6,535 nt of DNA from Devosia sp. Its GTDB lineage: Bacteria; Pseudomonadota; Alphaproteobacteria; Rhizobiales; Devosiaceae. Below the pieces are notes generated by a model, which saw nothing but the letters and a program-made list of their open reading frames with translations, had not been told where the DNA came from and did not search any database. The position numbers and the translations under genes were made by a program. Below are positions 1 to 5,984 of this stretch, piece by piece. The stretch lies in NCBI GenBank assembly GCA_011322005.1, contig DROE01000057.1, positions 1 through 6,535 of the forward strand. The letters are read 5' to 3'. Each line of letters starts with the position of its first letter. The first letter of the stretch is position 1.

Positions 1-144
1 ATACACCCTTGAGACCTTTTCCGCACGCCGGATTGAAGCGGTTTCAGCGTCCAAAGGGATGTGGCCAATTTGCCCGCCTGATGCGTTGCAAGCATTTGAA
101 AACCAGCCTGCCGGCGCGAGGCGCAATATCGGGGTTTCCCGCAT
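1..144 (-). CDS. Possible 5' part of an unrecognised gene running off the left edge
   Basis: The minus strand is open from an ATG at 144 to the window edge (48 codons, no stop), and the same frame is also open from an ATG at 177. The ATG at 144 is preceded by AGGGG six bases upstream, and a TACAAT box lies at 186-181, about 40 bases upstream, which would suit a short leader. The peptide starts MRETPILRLAPAG and contains NACNASGGQIGHIPLDAET. I do not recognise it and see no catalytic motif. Third-position GC is only slightly raised (28 of 48 codons), and the opposite strand is also open over 9-212, so coding potential is ambiguous. It may be spurious intergenic sequence. Confidence 0.28.
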   Translation of the reverse strand, partial: MRETPILRLAPAGWFSNACNASGGQIGHIPLDAETASIRRAEKVSRVY

Positions 145-256
145 GTTTGCCCCTGTTATGCGAACAAACTGGCTCATACCATTGTAATCCTATTTATGAG
201 TCCGTGACCTAGAGCACTTCCCCCCTTTCCCCGTTAAGCATGCCAAGCGATGCTCT

Positions 257-285
257 TTGACCGCCAACTGCTTATGGTTGATAAA
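257..285 (+). promoter_or_regulatory. Candidate sigma-70-type promoter of the small exported gene
   Basis: TTGACC (257-262, five of six matches to TTGACA) is followed after 17 bases by GATAAA (280-285, four of six matches to TATAAT). Transcription would start near 292, giving a leader of about 30 nt that contains the hairpin at 307-321. Position and spacing fit the gene at 324. The call rests on consensus only. Confidence 0.38.
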
Positions 286-306
286 GCCTTAACAGGTCTT
301 TGAAAT

Positions 307-321
307 CCTGAAGGGTTCAGG
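307..321 (+). promoter_or_regulatory. Hairpin enclosing the ribosome binding site of the 324-842 gene
   Basis: CCTGAA (307-312) and TTCAGG (316-321) are perfectly complementary, with loop GGG (313-315). The stem ends two bases before the ATG at 324. The only Shine-Dalgarno-like stretch, AAGGG at 311-315, spans the top of the stem and the loop. Folding in the mRNA would therefore partly hide the ribosome site. The complementarity is directly visible; a regulatory role is inferred. Confidence 0.4.
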
Positions 322-323
322 TT

Positions 324-842
324 ATGGCAAAATTAACCATGTTGGGCGCGGCCAGCCTTGGCATATCCGTGTTTGGTCTGGCGCTGGTTTCCGAAGCCAT
401 GTCCAATTCGGGTTTCACCAATCCGGCTATTCAAACGGTTCCAAGAACCGCTGAGGCTACCGCTAAATACGCCACGGAACTGCTTTCGATTGCGGCTGAT
501 GCCAATCAGCCCGCCATCGGGGGCGACCTTTCCAATCTGCTGCGCGTTGGGGAGCGCTCCTACTCGGTCAGTTTTGATCCCGGAGTTTCCAGTGAGGTGC
601 TCTCAAGCGCGCTCGTGCAAAAAATCGCGTTTGGAAAAGAGAGCTGGGTCAGCATTGCCACCACCACCAGCGGCACCTATTCAACGGACGCTCTGGCCTC
701 GAATAACGTACTTTATCCGGGCGTCACGGTAAGCCAACTTGCCGGCTCGGGCGGGTCGGGAGTTCTGACCGGCAACGGTTTTAGGATTGGTCCGGGGGGG
801 AGTTTCTGTCGGCAGGCGGGCAGCTTCACCTATTGCAACTAA
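324..842 (+). CDS. Small exported protein of unknown function
   Basis: This is a 172-residue protein I do not recognise. The N-terminus (MAKLTMLGAASLG, hydrophobic to about residue 22) resembles a Sec signal peptide with one lysine, possibly cleaved after SEA around residue 25. The mature part is rich in Ser, Ala, Gly and Thr. Residues 140-160 are very glycine-rich (GSGGSG, GPGGS). The only two cysteines, C162 and C171, are near the C-terminus and could form a disulfide in the periplasm. The ATG at 324 was chosen because AGGG lies 8 bases upstream and it retains K3; a later ATG at 339 has no ribosome site. Codon use looks genuinely coding. The gene stands alone and converges on the cell wall hydrolase gene with a 37-bp gap. 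It could be a surface or envelope protein, but nothing assigns a function. A run of seven G at 794-800 lies near the 3' end. Confidence 0.7.
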   Translation: MAKLTMLGAASLGISVFGLALVSEAMSNSGFTNPAIQTVPRTAEATAKYATELLSIAADANQPAIGGDLSNLLRVGERSYSVSFDPGVSSEVLSSALVQKIAFGKESWVSIATTTSGTYSTDALASNNVLYPGVTVSQLAGSGGSGVLTGNGFRIGPGGSFCRQAGSFTYCN

Positions 843-879
843 GAATATCGGTTTATCGCCTGCGAATTTCCCCGGCCCT

Positions 880-1884
880 TTAGCTTCTTCGGAAGCGGTA
901 GAATATATGCGCGCCGATTCGGGTCACTCTGGTCATGCGCGGGGCCCAAGCCGGGTAAACATAGTTTGCATGGTAGTGCGTAGCGTTGTTGACCTCTGCC
1001 AGATAAAGTGTGCCGTTTGTCACTTTTTCGGTGATTTCCCTGGCCTGCGCCCAGGCTTTGGGTTCGCTCACACGCTCTGGAATACCATCACAGGCAAACG
1101 AGAACTGGCAGCGGTTGCGCCAGGTCTGGTTTTGAAACACCACACCGCAGATGGTGTCGGGATAGAGACGGTGCTTGACCCGGTTCATCACCACCTGGGC
1201 CACGCCAACCTGCCCGCGGTAGCTTTCGCCGCGCGCCTCAAAATAGATGGCGGTCGCCATGCACCAGCGCTCACGTTCAGAGTAGGTGTTGGTCGCGCGC
1301 TCGGTTGCCGGAGTATTGGCGCGGACATAGGCGAGTTGCTCAGGAATGATGGTGGGTCTGGGCACGCTTGGGTCCAAGGGGGTTGCTCTGTCGATGGCTT
1401 CCAGAGCCGCCGAAGCCAGGGCCGGGTCAACGGCGGCAAGCGAAATCCTTGGCGCGCCATCAACTCTGGATGCGTCTGGCCTGCTCACAACGAAACTCTG
1501 GCGCGCCAGCGCCGGGTCAACCAGTCTTGGATTGAGTGCCGCAAGCCGCGTCCTCTCTTCAAGAAAGATGCCTGCCATGTCCAATATGTCGACATCAGGC
1601 CGCAGCCGGTCGGTCTTTAAGGCCCTGTTGGGCCCGACAAAAGAAGCGGACTGAAACAGGGTTTGCACAGAGCCGGTGATAACCGGGTCGGTGTCGGAAT
1701 AACTGAGCGTGGCAAATGTTGTTGAAAGGAGCTGTTCGGGTCCAGAAACCATGCCGGGCGCTGAAACACCGGAGATGGCCCCTACATATCCCAGAAGAGC
1801 TACCGCAACGACGATACGAAAACGGGCATACCAGGACTTTTTCGGAGCGCTTCTGGCTCCCAAGGGCCGAATTTTCTGGGCCAT
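880..1884 (-). CDS. Membrane-anchored SleB/CwlJ-type cell wall hydrolase
   Basis: The product is 334 residues. A basic N-terminus (MAQKIRPLGARSAPKKSW) precedes one hydrophobic segment at about 22-40, an uncleaved anchor or signal peptide. A low-complexity Ala/Pro/Asp linker follows to about 200. The C-terminal 130 residues are a Hydrolase_2 (SleB/CwlJ) domain: ERWCMATAIYFEARGE at 205-220, with E216 the presumed catalytic acid, then GQVGVAQVVMNRV, and later HYHANYVYPAW (303-313). In spore formers this family cuts cortex peptidoglycan. Non-sporulating alphaproteobacteria carry it as a general envelope hydrolase, so periplasmic peptidoglycan cleavage is expected, but the exact bond is not known from sequence. 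I chose the ATG at 1884; a TTG at 1914 would add 10 residues but has no ribosome site and would run through the upstream repeats. The ATG's own site is weak (GTAGAG). It lies 196 bp downstream of the PPDK-like gene on the same strand. Confidence 0.88.
   Translation of the reverse strand: MAQKIRPLGARSAPKKSWYARFRIVVAVALLGYVGAISGVSAPGMVSGPEQLLSTTFATLSYSDTDPVITGSVQTLFQSASFVGPNRALKTDRLRPDVDILDMAGIFLEERTRLAALNPRLVDPALARQSFVVSRPDASRVDGAPRISLAAVDPALASAALEAIDRATPLDPSVPRPTIIPEQLAYVRANTPATERATNTYSERERWCMATAIYFEARGESYRGQVGVAQVVMNRVKHRLYPDTICGVVFQNQTWRNRCQFSFACDGIPERVSEPKAWAQAREITEKVTNGTLYLAEVNNATHYHANYVYPAWAPRMTRVTRIGAHIFYRFRRS
883..896. other. Short cUUCGg hairpin at the convergent gene junction
   Basis: GCTTC, TTCG, GAAGC reads as a 5-bp stem closed by a C-G pair around a UUCG tetraloop in plus-strand RNA, an unusually stable loop type. 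It overlaps the last codons of the hydrolase gene and lies 40 bases past the stop of the 324-842 gene. No T-run follows on either strand, so it is not a standard intrinsic terminator. It could protect the 3' end or pause the convergent transcripts. It may also be a by-product of the codons for Arg-Arg-Ser. Confidence 0.3.
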
Positions 1885-1906
1885 GTACTCTACTTGTTTC
1901 AACTCG

Positions 1907-1945
1907 ATACTCAAAACGCGCTGGCATACTCAAAAAATTGCCAGC
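1907..1945 (-). promoter_or_regulatory. Direct plus inverted repeats upstream of the cell wall hydrolase gene
   Basis: On the minus strand TTTTGAGTAT occurs twice, at 1935-1926 and 1916-1907, with starts 19 bp apart. Overlapping this, GCTGGCA (1920-1926) and TGCCAGC (1939-1945) form a perfect 7-bp inverted repeat around a 12-base AT-rich centre. Everything lies 23-61 bases before the chosen ATG at 1884, where a regulator would bind or a leader RNA would fold. No known operator consensus is matched. Confidence 0.3.
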
Positions 1946-2044
1946 CCGTACACAATGACTGATTAACGTTGACGAGGAGTAAATGGGGAGATTTTGGCGC
2001 AAAGGGGGATAAAACCGCGACCATTTCATGGCCATGTTGGGGCG

Positions 2045-2071
2045 TTTATTCTGCAAGCCAAATAGTGTCAA
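2045..2071 (-). promoter_or_regulatory. Weak candidate promoter for the cell wall hydrolase gene
   Basis: A perfect TTGACA lies at 2071-2066 on the minus strand, ten bases past the stop of the PPDK-like gene. The best -10-like box, AATAAA (2050-2045), is only 15 bases away; standard 17-base spacing gives the poorer TAAACG. If used, the hydrolase mRNA would have a leader of about 150 nt and would not depend on the upstream gene. Confidence 0.2.
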
Positions 2072-2080
2072 AAATCAGGT

Positions 2081-4372
2081 TCAGGTCAGCGCCTGGGCCA
2101 GTGCGAGACGAGCAACCGGCACCCGATAGGGTGAGCACGACACATAGTCAATGTCCAATCCGGCAAAAAATCTCAGTGACTCTGGCTCCCCGGCATGTTC
2201 CCCGCAAATGCCAACTACCAGATTGGGATTTGCTGATTTACCACGCTTTATGGCCAGTTCGATCAGTTCCCCAACGCCCGTCTGATCCAGCGTGACAAAG
2301 GGGTCCCGTTCGTAAATGCCCTTGCGCTGATAGGCAGCAAGAAACGCGGGGGCATCGTCGCGGGAAATTCCGTAGGTCGTCTGGGTCAGGTCGTTGGTGC
2401 CAAAAGAAAAGAAATCTACCGCATGAGCAATCTCGCCGGCCCTCAGGGCCGCACGCGGCAATTCTATCATGGTTCCAAAGCTGAATCTGACCCGGCTTTC
2501 AAGACGCAATTTCATCTGATCAGCAATGGCCATGACCTGATTGCGAATCCACAGGACCTCGCGCGCGGAGGATACAAAGGGCACCATCACTTCGATCTGC
2601 ACCGGCTCAGCTTGTCTGACGGCTACGGTGCGGGCCCCCTGAAAAAGTGCATGGACCTGCATATCAAGCACTTCAGGATAAGTGATGGCGAGACGACAAC
2701 CCCGGTGTCCAAGCATCGGGTTGATTTCGCTGAGGCGGTCAAGCCGCAACCGCAACGCTTTTGCGCTCAGTCCCAGCGAGGCAGCGGTATCGTCGATATC
2801 ATCGTCGTTTCGGGGCAGGAATTCGTGCAGGGGCGGATCAAACAGGCGCACAGTCACGGGCCGTCCCTGCATGGTGGCAAACAGTTCAGCATAGTCACCT
2901 GCCTGATACTCTATCAGACCCTTGAGTGCCCGGGCGCGGTCACTCTGGTTTTCCGAGAGGATAAGACGGCGCAGGGCAACCATGCGTTCGGAAGAAAAAA
3001 ACATATGCTCGGAACGGGCAAGGCCAATACCCTCGGCACCGAAGTCAAGCGCGGTGTTTGCCGCCTCCACAGTCTCCACATTGGTTCTGACGGCTATGGT
3101 GCGCGCGCCGTCCGACCAATCCAGCAGACGAGAAACCGCTGGCCCCAGATGAGGCTGGGACAGGGGTTGATGACCCCTGAAAACCGTGCCCTCGCTACCA
3201 TCAATCGTTATCCGATCTCCGGCCTTGAAGCTGGCATCGCCGATCCTGCATGTCAGGTTTTCCATATCAATCTCAAGCGTGCGTACACCTGCCACGCAGG
3301 GATTTCCCGTCACACGGGCCACCACAGCGGCGTGCGAGGTCATGCCGCCGCGCGCCGTCAAAATACCGGTTGCCGCCTGCATACCTTCTATATCGGTGGG
3401 ACCGGTCTCAAGCATCACGAGGATGCAATGGGAACCGCGGGCTCGCAATCGGGCGGCGTCTTCGGGCGTAAAGACAATTGCTCCGCTTGCCGCCCCGGGT
3501 GAGACACCCAACCCCCTGGCAATCGCTACCCGGCCCGGGTCGGGGTTCAGGCGCGGATGCAACAGATGTGGCAACCGGGAAGGCTCGAACGAATTGACCG
3601 CATCATGGGTCGACCAGATACCGCGCTCCGCCCGATCTACCGCAGCTTCGAGATCGGCACCGGCGCTTACGGGTACCGGACGGGCGGAAATGAACTGGTC
3701 TCCTTCTTCTCCACTGGTTACCAGCGCCATCATGTGACAGCCCGCGGCGGCGTCCAGCAGTTCGGCGATAGTCTGGGTGAACAGGCTGTACTCGTCCACT
3801 GCCGGCATGCCAGGCATTGGTGCGGGCCCGGGCGCGCCGGTTTTGGAGTCCCGCGACATGAACTGATGAAGCTTACCGGTCGCCTGCGCCTGGATGACTA
3901 CAATCTGGTTGCTCTGCGCGTCTTCCTGGGTGGAATTTGTCCAGACGGGGTCGGCCTGGGCGTATGAATCAAACGCCGCTTTTATTGCCCGGCCAAGCGG
4001 CTTGGTAACATCCACGGCCTCCGCTTCATTGGTCGGGGGTGAAATTTCCATCCGCGCCGCCATCAAACCGGCATTGTGGCGCTCGGCGGAAGTGCGCACA
4101 ACAAGTGTGGGGGGACGGTCTCCCTTGTGCACCAGCCGGAACAACGTTGCGACCCAGGCGGTTCTTAATCGTTCACCGGAAGAACCTCGCTCTTCTTGCA
4201 GGGCCTCCCATGCCGCGCGGGTAATGCAGATGGAGGGAATCGTGGCGATGCCTGCATCATAGACGGTGCGCGTCCAGCGGGCCTTGCCAACCAGCAGGTC
4301 GCGCTGTTCCGCCGACAATGGCGCCGGACCGTCGGCGGGCGCGATAACGATCATTTGCTGGGCAGGGGTCAC
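2081..4372 (-). CDS. PPDK-related PEP-binding protein with a shortened, eroded ATP-grasp region
   Basis: The product is 763 residues. Residues 285-400 are the swivelling phosphohistidine domain, with GGMTSHAAVVAR and H347 as phospho-acceptor, preceded by T345 and S346. Residues 420-763 are the PEP/pyruvate TIM barrel with its key residues: GLARSEHMFF (R453), VRLFDPPLHEFLP (R509), NPMLGHRGCR, GTMIELPRAA (E637), FFSFGTNDLTQ (N660, D661) and GICGEHAGEP (C723). After H347 the length matches PPDK (about 416 residues), but the part before it is about 108 shorter than in the clostridial enzyme. Relics of the ATP-grasp domain remain: GK at 29-30, VVRTSAERHNAGLM at 91-104, FMSRDSKTGA at 171-180 and HLLHPRLNP. 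The acid and glutamine I would expect near residues 217 and 229 are absent; R231 remains. Ordinary PPDK interconverts ATP, phosphate and pyruvate with AMP, PPi and PEP; this one probably keeps only the PEP half. Start is GTG; an ATG at 4354 is also possible. The frame is intact, so it is not an obvious pseudogene. Confidence 0.87.
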   Translation of the reverse strand: MTPAQQMIVIAPADGPAPLSAEQRDLLVGKARWTRTVYDAGIATIPSICITRAAWEALQEERGSSGERLRTAWVATLFRLVHKGDRPPTLVVRTSAERHNAGLMAARMEISPPTNEAEAVDVTKPLGRAIKAAFDSYAQADPVWTNSTQEDAQSNQIVVIQAQATGKLHQFMSRDSKTGAPGPAPMPGMPAVDEYSLFTQTIAELLDAAAGCHMMALVTSGEEGDQFISARPVPVSAGADLEAAVDRAERGIWSTHDAVNSFEPSRLPHLLHPRLNPDPGRVAIARGLGVSPGAASGAIVFTPEDAARLRARGSHCILVMLETGPTDIEGMQAATGILTARGGMTSHAAVVARVTGNPCVAGVRTLEIDMENLTCRIGDASFKAGDRITIDGSEGTVFRGHQPLSQPHLGPAVSRLLDWSDGARTIAVRTNVETVEAANTALDFGAEGIGLARSEHMFFSSERMVALRRLILSENQSDRARALKGLIEYQAGDYAELFATMQGRPVTVRLFDPPLHEFLPRNDDDIDDTAASLGLSAKALRLRLDRLSEINPMLGHRGCRLAITYPEVLDMQVHALFQGARTVAVRQAEPVQIEVMVPFVSSAREVLWIRNQVMAIADQMKLRLESRVRFSFGTMIELPRAALRAGEIAHAVDFFSFGTNDLTQTTYGISRDDAPAFLAAYQRKGIYERDPFVTLDQTGVGELIELAIKRGKSANPNLVVGICGEHAGEPESLRFFAGLDIDYVSCSPYRVPVARLALAQALT

Positions 4373-4435
4373 CGGGGCACTCGTTCAAAAGATTTTTTTC
4401 ATACTGGCCCGAACTGGAAGGCTCTGCAACAGGTC

Positions 4436-4464
4436 TTGACTTATCGGGGGGGGCAAAGCATCAC
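4436..4464 (+). promoter_or_regulatory. Candidate ispH promoter, possibly giving a leaderless mRNA
   Basis: TTGACT (4436-4441), preceded by C so that it reads CTTGAC, is the best -35 box in the 98-bp divergent gap. Seventeen bases later lies CATCAC (4459-4464), a poor -10 with three of six matches. Transcription would then begin at about the ATG (4471). A run of eight G (4446-4453) fills the spacer. No convincing box was found for the divergent PPDK-like gene. Confidence 0.3.
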
Positions 4465-4470
4465 ACAAAG

Positions 4471-5421
4471 ATGAGTGAAATGAACCAGCTGGAGATAATT
4501 CTTTGTTCCCCGCGCGGGTTCTGCGCCGGAGTTGACCGGGCCATTCAGATTGTCGAGGCAGCGCTGGAAAAATACGGCGCTCCGGTCTATGTGCGCCATG
4601 AAATTGTTCACAACAAGTATGTTGTTGATGGTTTGCGCAAAAAGGGCGCGGTCTTCGTCGAGGAACTCGAGGAAATCCCGCATACCGACTCCCCGGTTGT
4701 CTTTTCCGCGCACGGCGTGGCAAAGGCGGTTCCGCTGGCGGCAAAACTGCGGAATCTGTTTGTACTTGATGCAACCTGCCCACTGGTATCGAAAGTGCAT
4801 GTGGAGGCTCAGAAACTCCACGCGGAGGGCAACAAAATCATTCTCATAGGTCATCGTGGACACGCCGAAGTCGTGGGCACAATGGGGCAACTGCCCGCCG
4901 GAGCCATCGCACTCGTCGAAACGAGAGAGGATGCGGAAAAGCTTGCGCCTGAAAATTCTGAAGCGCTGGCATTTGTAACCCAGACCACACTCTCGCTGGA
5001 CGATACAGCGGAGATAGTCAAAGTGCTGCAAAGGCGGTTCCCGAAAATCAAGAGCACGCCCAAAGAAGATATCTGCTATGCCACCACAAATCGACAGGAG
5101 GCGGTAAAACACGTGGCCCCGCTGGTGGACGCAATGATAGTGGTGGGTGCGCCCAACTCATCCAACTCCATGCGGCTGGTGGAAGTGGCGGAGCGCTCAG
5201 GGTGCGCCATTTCCGTGCTTGTGCAACGGGCCGATGAAATCGACTGGAACATTTTTTCCGGCATAAAAAGTCTGGGCGTCACGGCGGGCGCGTCGGCCCC
5301 GGAAACACTAGTCGACGAAATTCTTGAAGCGTTCGCGACGCGATTTGATATCTCGGTTTCCAGCCGCACAACCGCAACTGAAAATATCTCGTTCAACCTG
5401 CCCCGCCCGCTCAGGGCGTAG
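4471..5421 (+). CDS. ispH: 4-hydroxy-3-methylbut-2-enyl diphosphate reductase (IspH/LytB)
   Basis: This is a complete 316-residue cytoplasmic iron-sulfur enzyme. It performs the last step of the MEP pathway, reducing HMBPP to IPP and DMAPP. The three cluster cysteines are present: C18 in PRGFCAGVDRA, C103 in DATCPLVSKVH and C202 in ICYATTNRQ. Substrate-site residues are also present: H47 in VHNKYVVDGL, H80-G82 in SAHGVAK, H131 and the proton-donor E133 in GHRGHAEVVGTMG, TQTTLS at 170-175, GAPNSSNSMRL and GVTAGASAPE. Length is normal for the family. The ATG at 4471 has no Shine-Dalgarno sequence; a second ATG at 4480 would also keep every motif, so the start is uncertain by three codons. It is the first gene of a three-gene operon, divergent from the PPDK-like gene across 98 bp. 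Confidence 0.97.
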   Translation: MSEMNQLEIILCSPRGFCAGVDRAIQIVEAALEKYGAPVYVRHEIVHNKYVVDGLRKKGAVFVEELEEIPHTDSPVVFSAHGVAKAVPLAAKLRNLFVLDATCPLVSKVHVEAQKLHAEGNKIILIGHRGHAEVVGTMGQLPAGAIALVETREDAEKLAPENSEALAFVTQTTLSLDDTAEIVKVLQRRFPKIKSTPKEDICYATTNRQEAVKHVAPLVDAMIVVGAPNSSNSMRLVEVAERSGCAISVLVQRADEIDWNIFSGIKSLGVTAGASAPETLVDEILEAFATRFDISVSSRTTATENISFNLPRPLRA

Positions 5422-5429
5422 AATTTTCC

Positions 5430-5984
5430 ATGGGTGTTGATTATGCAAGCGTAGAAACCGTACTGGAAACCAGGCGCCTGAGGCTGACCAACTGGCTGCC
5501 CGAGCACGTTGACGACCTCTATGCCCTGCACAGTGACCCCGAAATCACCCGTTATCTCTCGGCTGATGGCAGTCCTGAAACCCGGGAGCAGGCAGAGCGG
5601 CGCATCGACAACTGGTCCAGAACCTTTGCCACCTACCGGCTCGGGAAGCTGCGGGTCGTGCGCAAGTCTGACGGCGTCTTGGTCGGCCGCGCCGGTTTCG
5701 GCATATATCCGCCAACGGGGGAGCCGGAACTCGGTTATGCACTGTTTCACAAATATTGGGGAAACGGTTTTGCTCTGGAGGCAGCAACCGGCCTACGCGA
5801 TTGGATATTCGAGAATACAGCGCGTGATCATTTTATCGGACTGGCCGCTATCAAAAACACAGCGTCGCTGAAAATTCTTGAGGCAATCGGCATGAACGCA
5901 ACAGAAGTCAAGCCGGACATTGATGGGGCCATATGCAAGTTTTTCATTCTCTCACGCAACCAGTGGCTGGAGCGAAAAACATGA
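5430..5984 (+). CDS. GNAT-family N-acetyltransferase (RimJ/RimL-like)
   Basis: The product is 184 residues. It begins with the LETRRLRLTNWLPEHVDDL pattern typical of RimJ/RimL-type acetyltransferases (residues 12-30). Motif A follows: ELGYALFHKYWGNGFALEA (100-118), whose WGNGFA loop should bind the pyrophosphate of acetyl-CoA. Motif B is NTASLKILEAIGM (143-155). Members acetylate protein N-termini, amino acids or small amines using acetyl-CoA; the acceptor cannot be told from sequence. It starts 8 bp after ispH and its TGA overlaps the rnhA start as ATGA, so it is co-transcribed and probably translationally coupled to rnhA. Its own ribosome site is poor, which suggests coupling to ispH. The codon bias looks like that of its neighbours. 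In many Hyphomicrobiales I recall thrB (homoserine kinase) in this position. Confidence 0.9.
   Translation: MGVDYASVETVLETRRLRLTNWLPEHVDDLYALHSDPEITRYLSADGSPETREQAERRIDNWSRTFATYRLGKLRVVRKSDGVLVGRAGFGIYPPTGEPELGYALFHKYWGNGFALEAATGLRDWIFENTARDHFIGLAAIKNTASLKILEAIGMNATEVKPDIDGAICKFFILSRNQWLERKT

Noticed and set aside
9..212. Plus-strand frame of 67 codons from a TTG
   Set aside because: It has no ribosome site and an atypical composition rich in Cys, Arg and Pro. It is not convincing as a gene.
787..1620. Plus-strand open frame of 277 codons
   Set aside because: It overlaps the end of the small exported gene and runs antisense to the cell wall hydrolase. It reflects codon bias on the other strand.
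1974..2012. Mini-ORF after GAGGAG encoding MGRFWRKGG (ATG at 1983)
   Set aside because: The ribosome site is only three bases from the ATG, and there is no plus-strand gene downstream that a leader peptide could serve.
2029..2038. Palindrome CATGGCCATG
   Set aside because: It is a short isolated palindrome that does not extend beyond 10 bp and has no partner site.
1595..2071. Minus-strand open frame of 158 codons between the PPDK-like and hydrolase genes
   Set aside because: It is out of frame with and overlaps the hydrolase N-terminus. The product has no recognisable features and the non-overlapping part holds only intergenic repeats.
2423..3502. Plus-strand open frame of 359 codons
   Set aside because: It is wholly antisense to the PPDK-like gene, whose frame carries unmistakable conserved motifs. 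The plus-strand product is rich in His, Arg and Gln and has no domain.
2081..4372. PPDK-like gene as a pseudogene
   Set aside because: The 763-codon frame is uninterrupted and all PEP-site and phosphohistidine residues are kept, so decay is less likely than functional change.
4385..4402. Mini-ORF MKKIF before the PPDK-like gene
   Set aside because: It has no ribosome site and no attenuator-like structure; it follows from an A-run and is likely chance.
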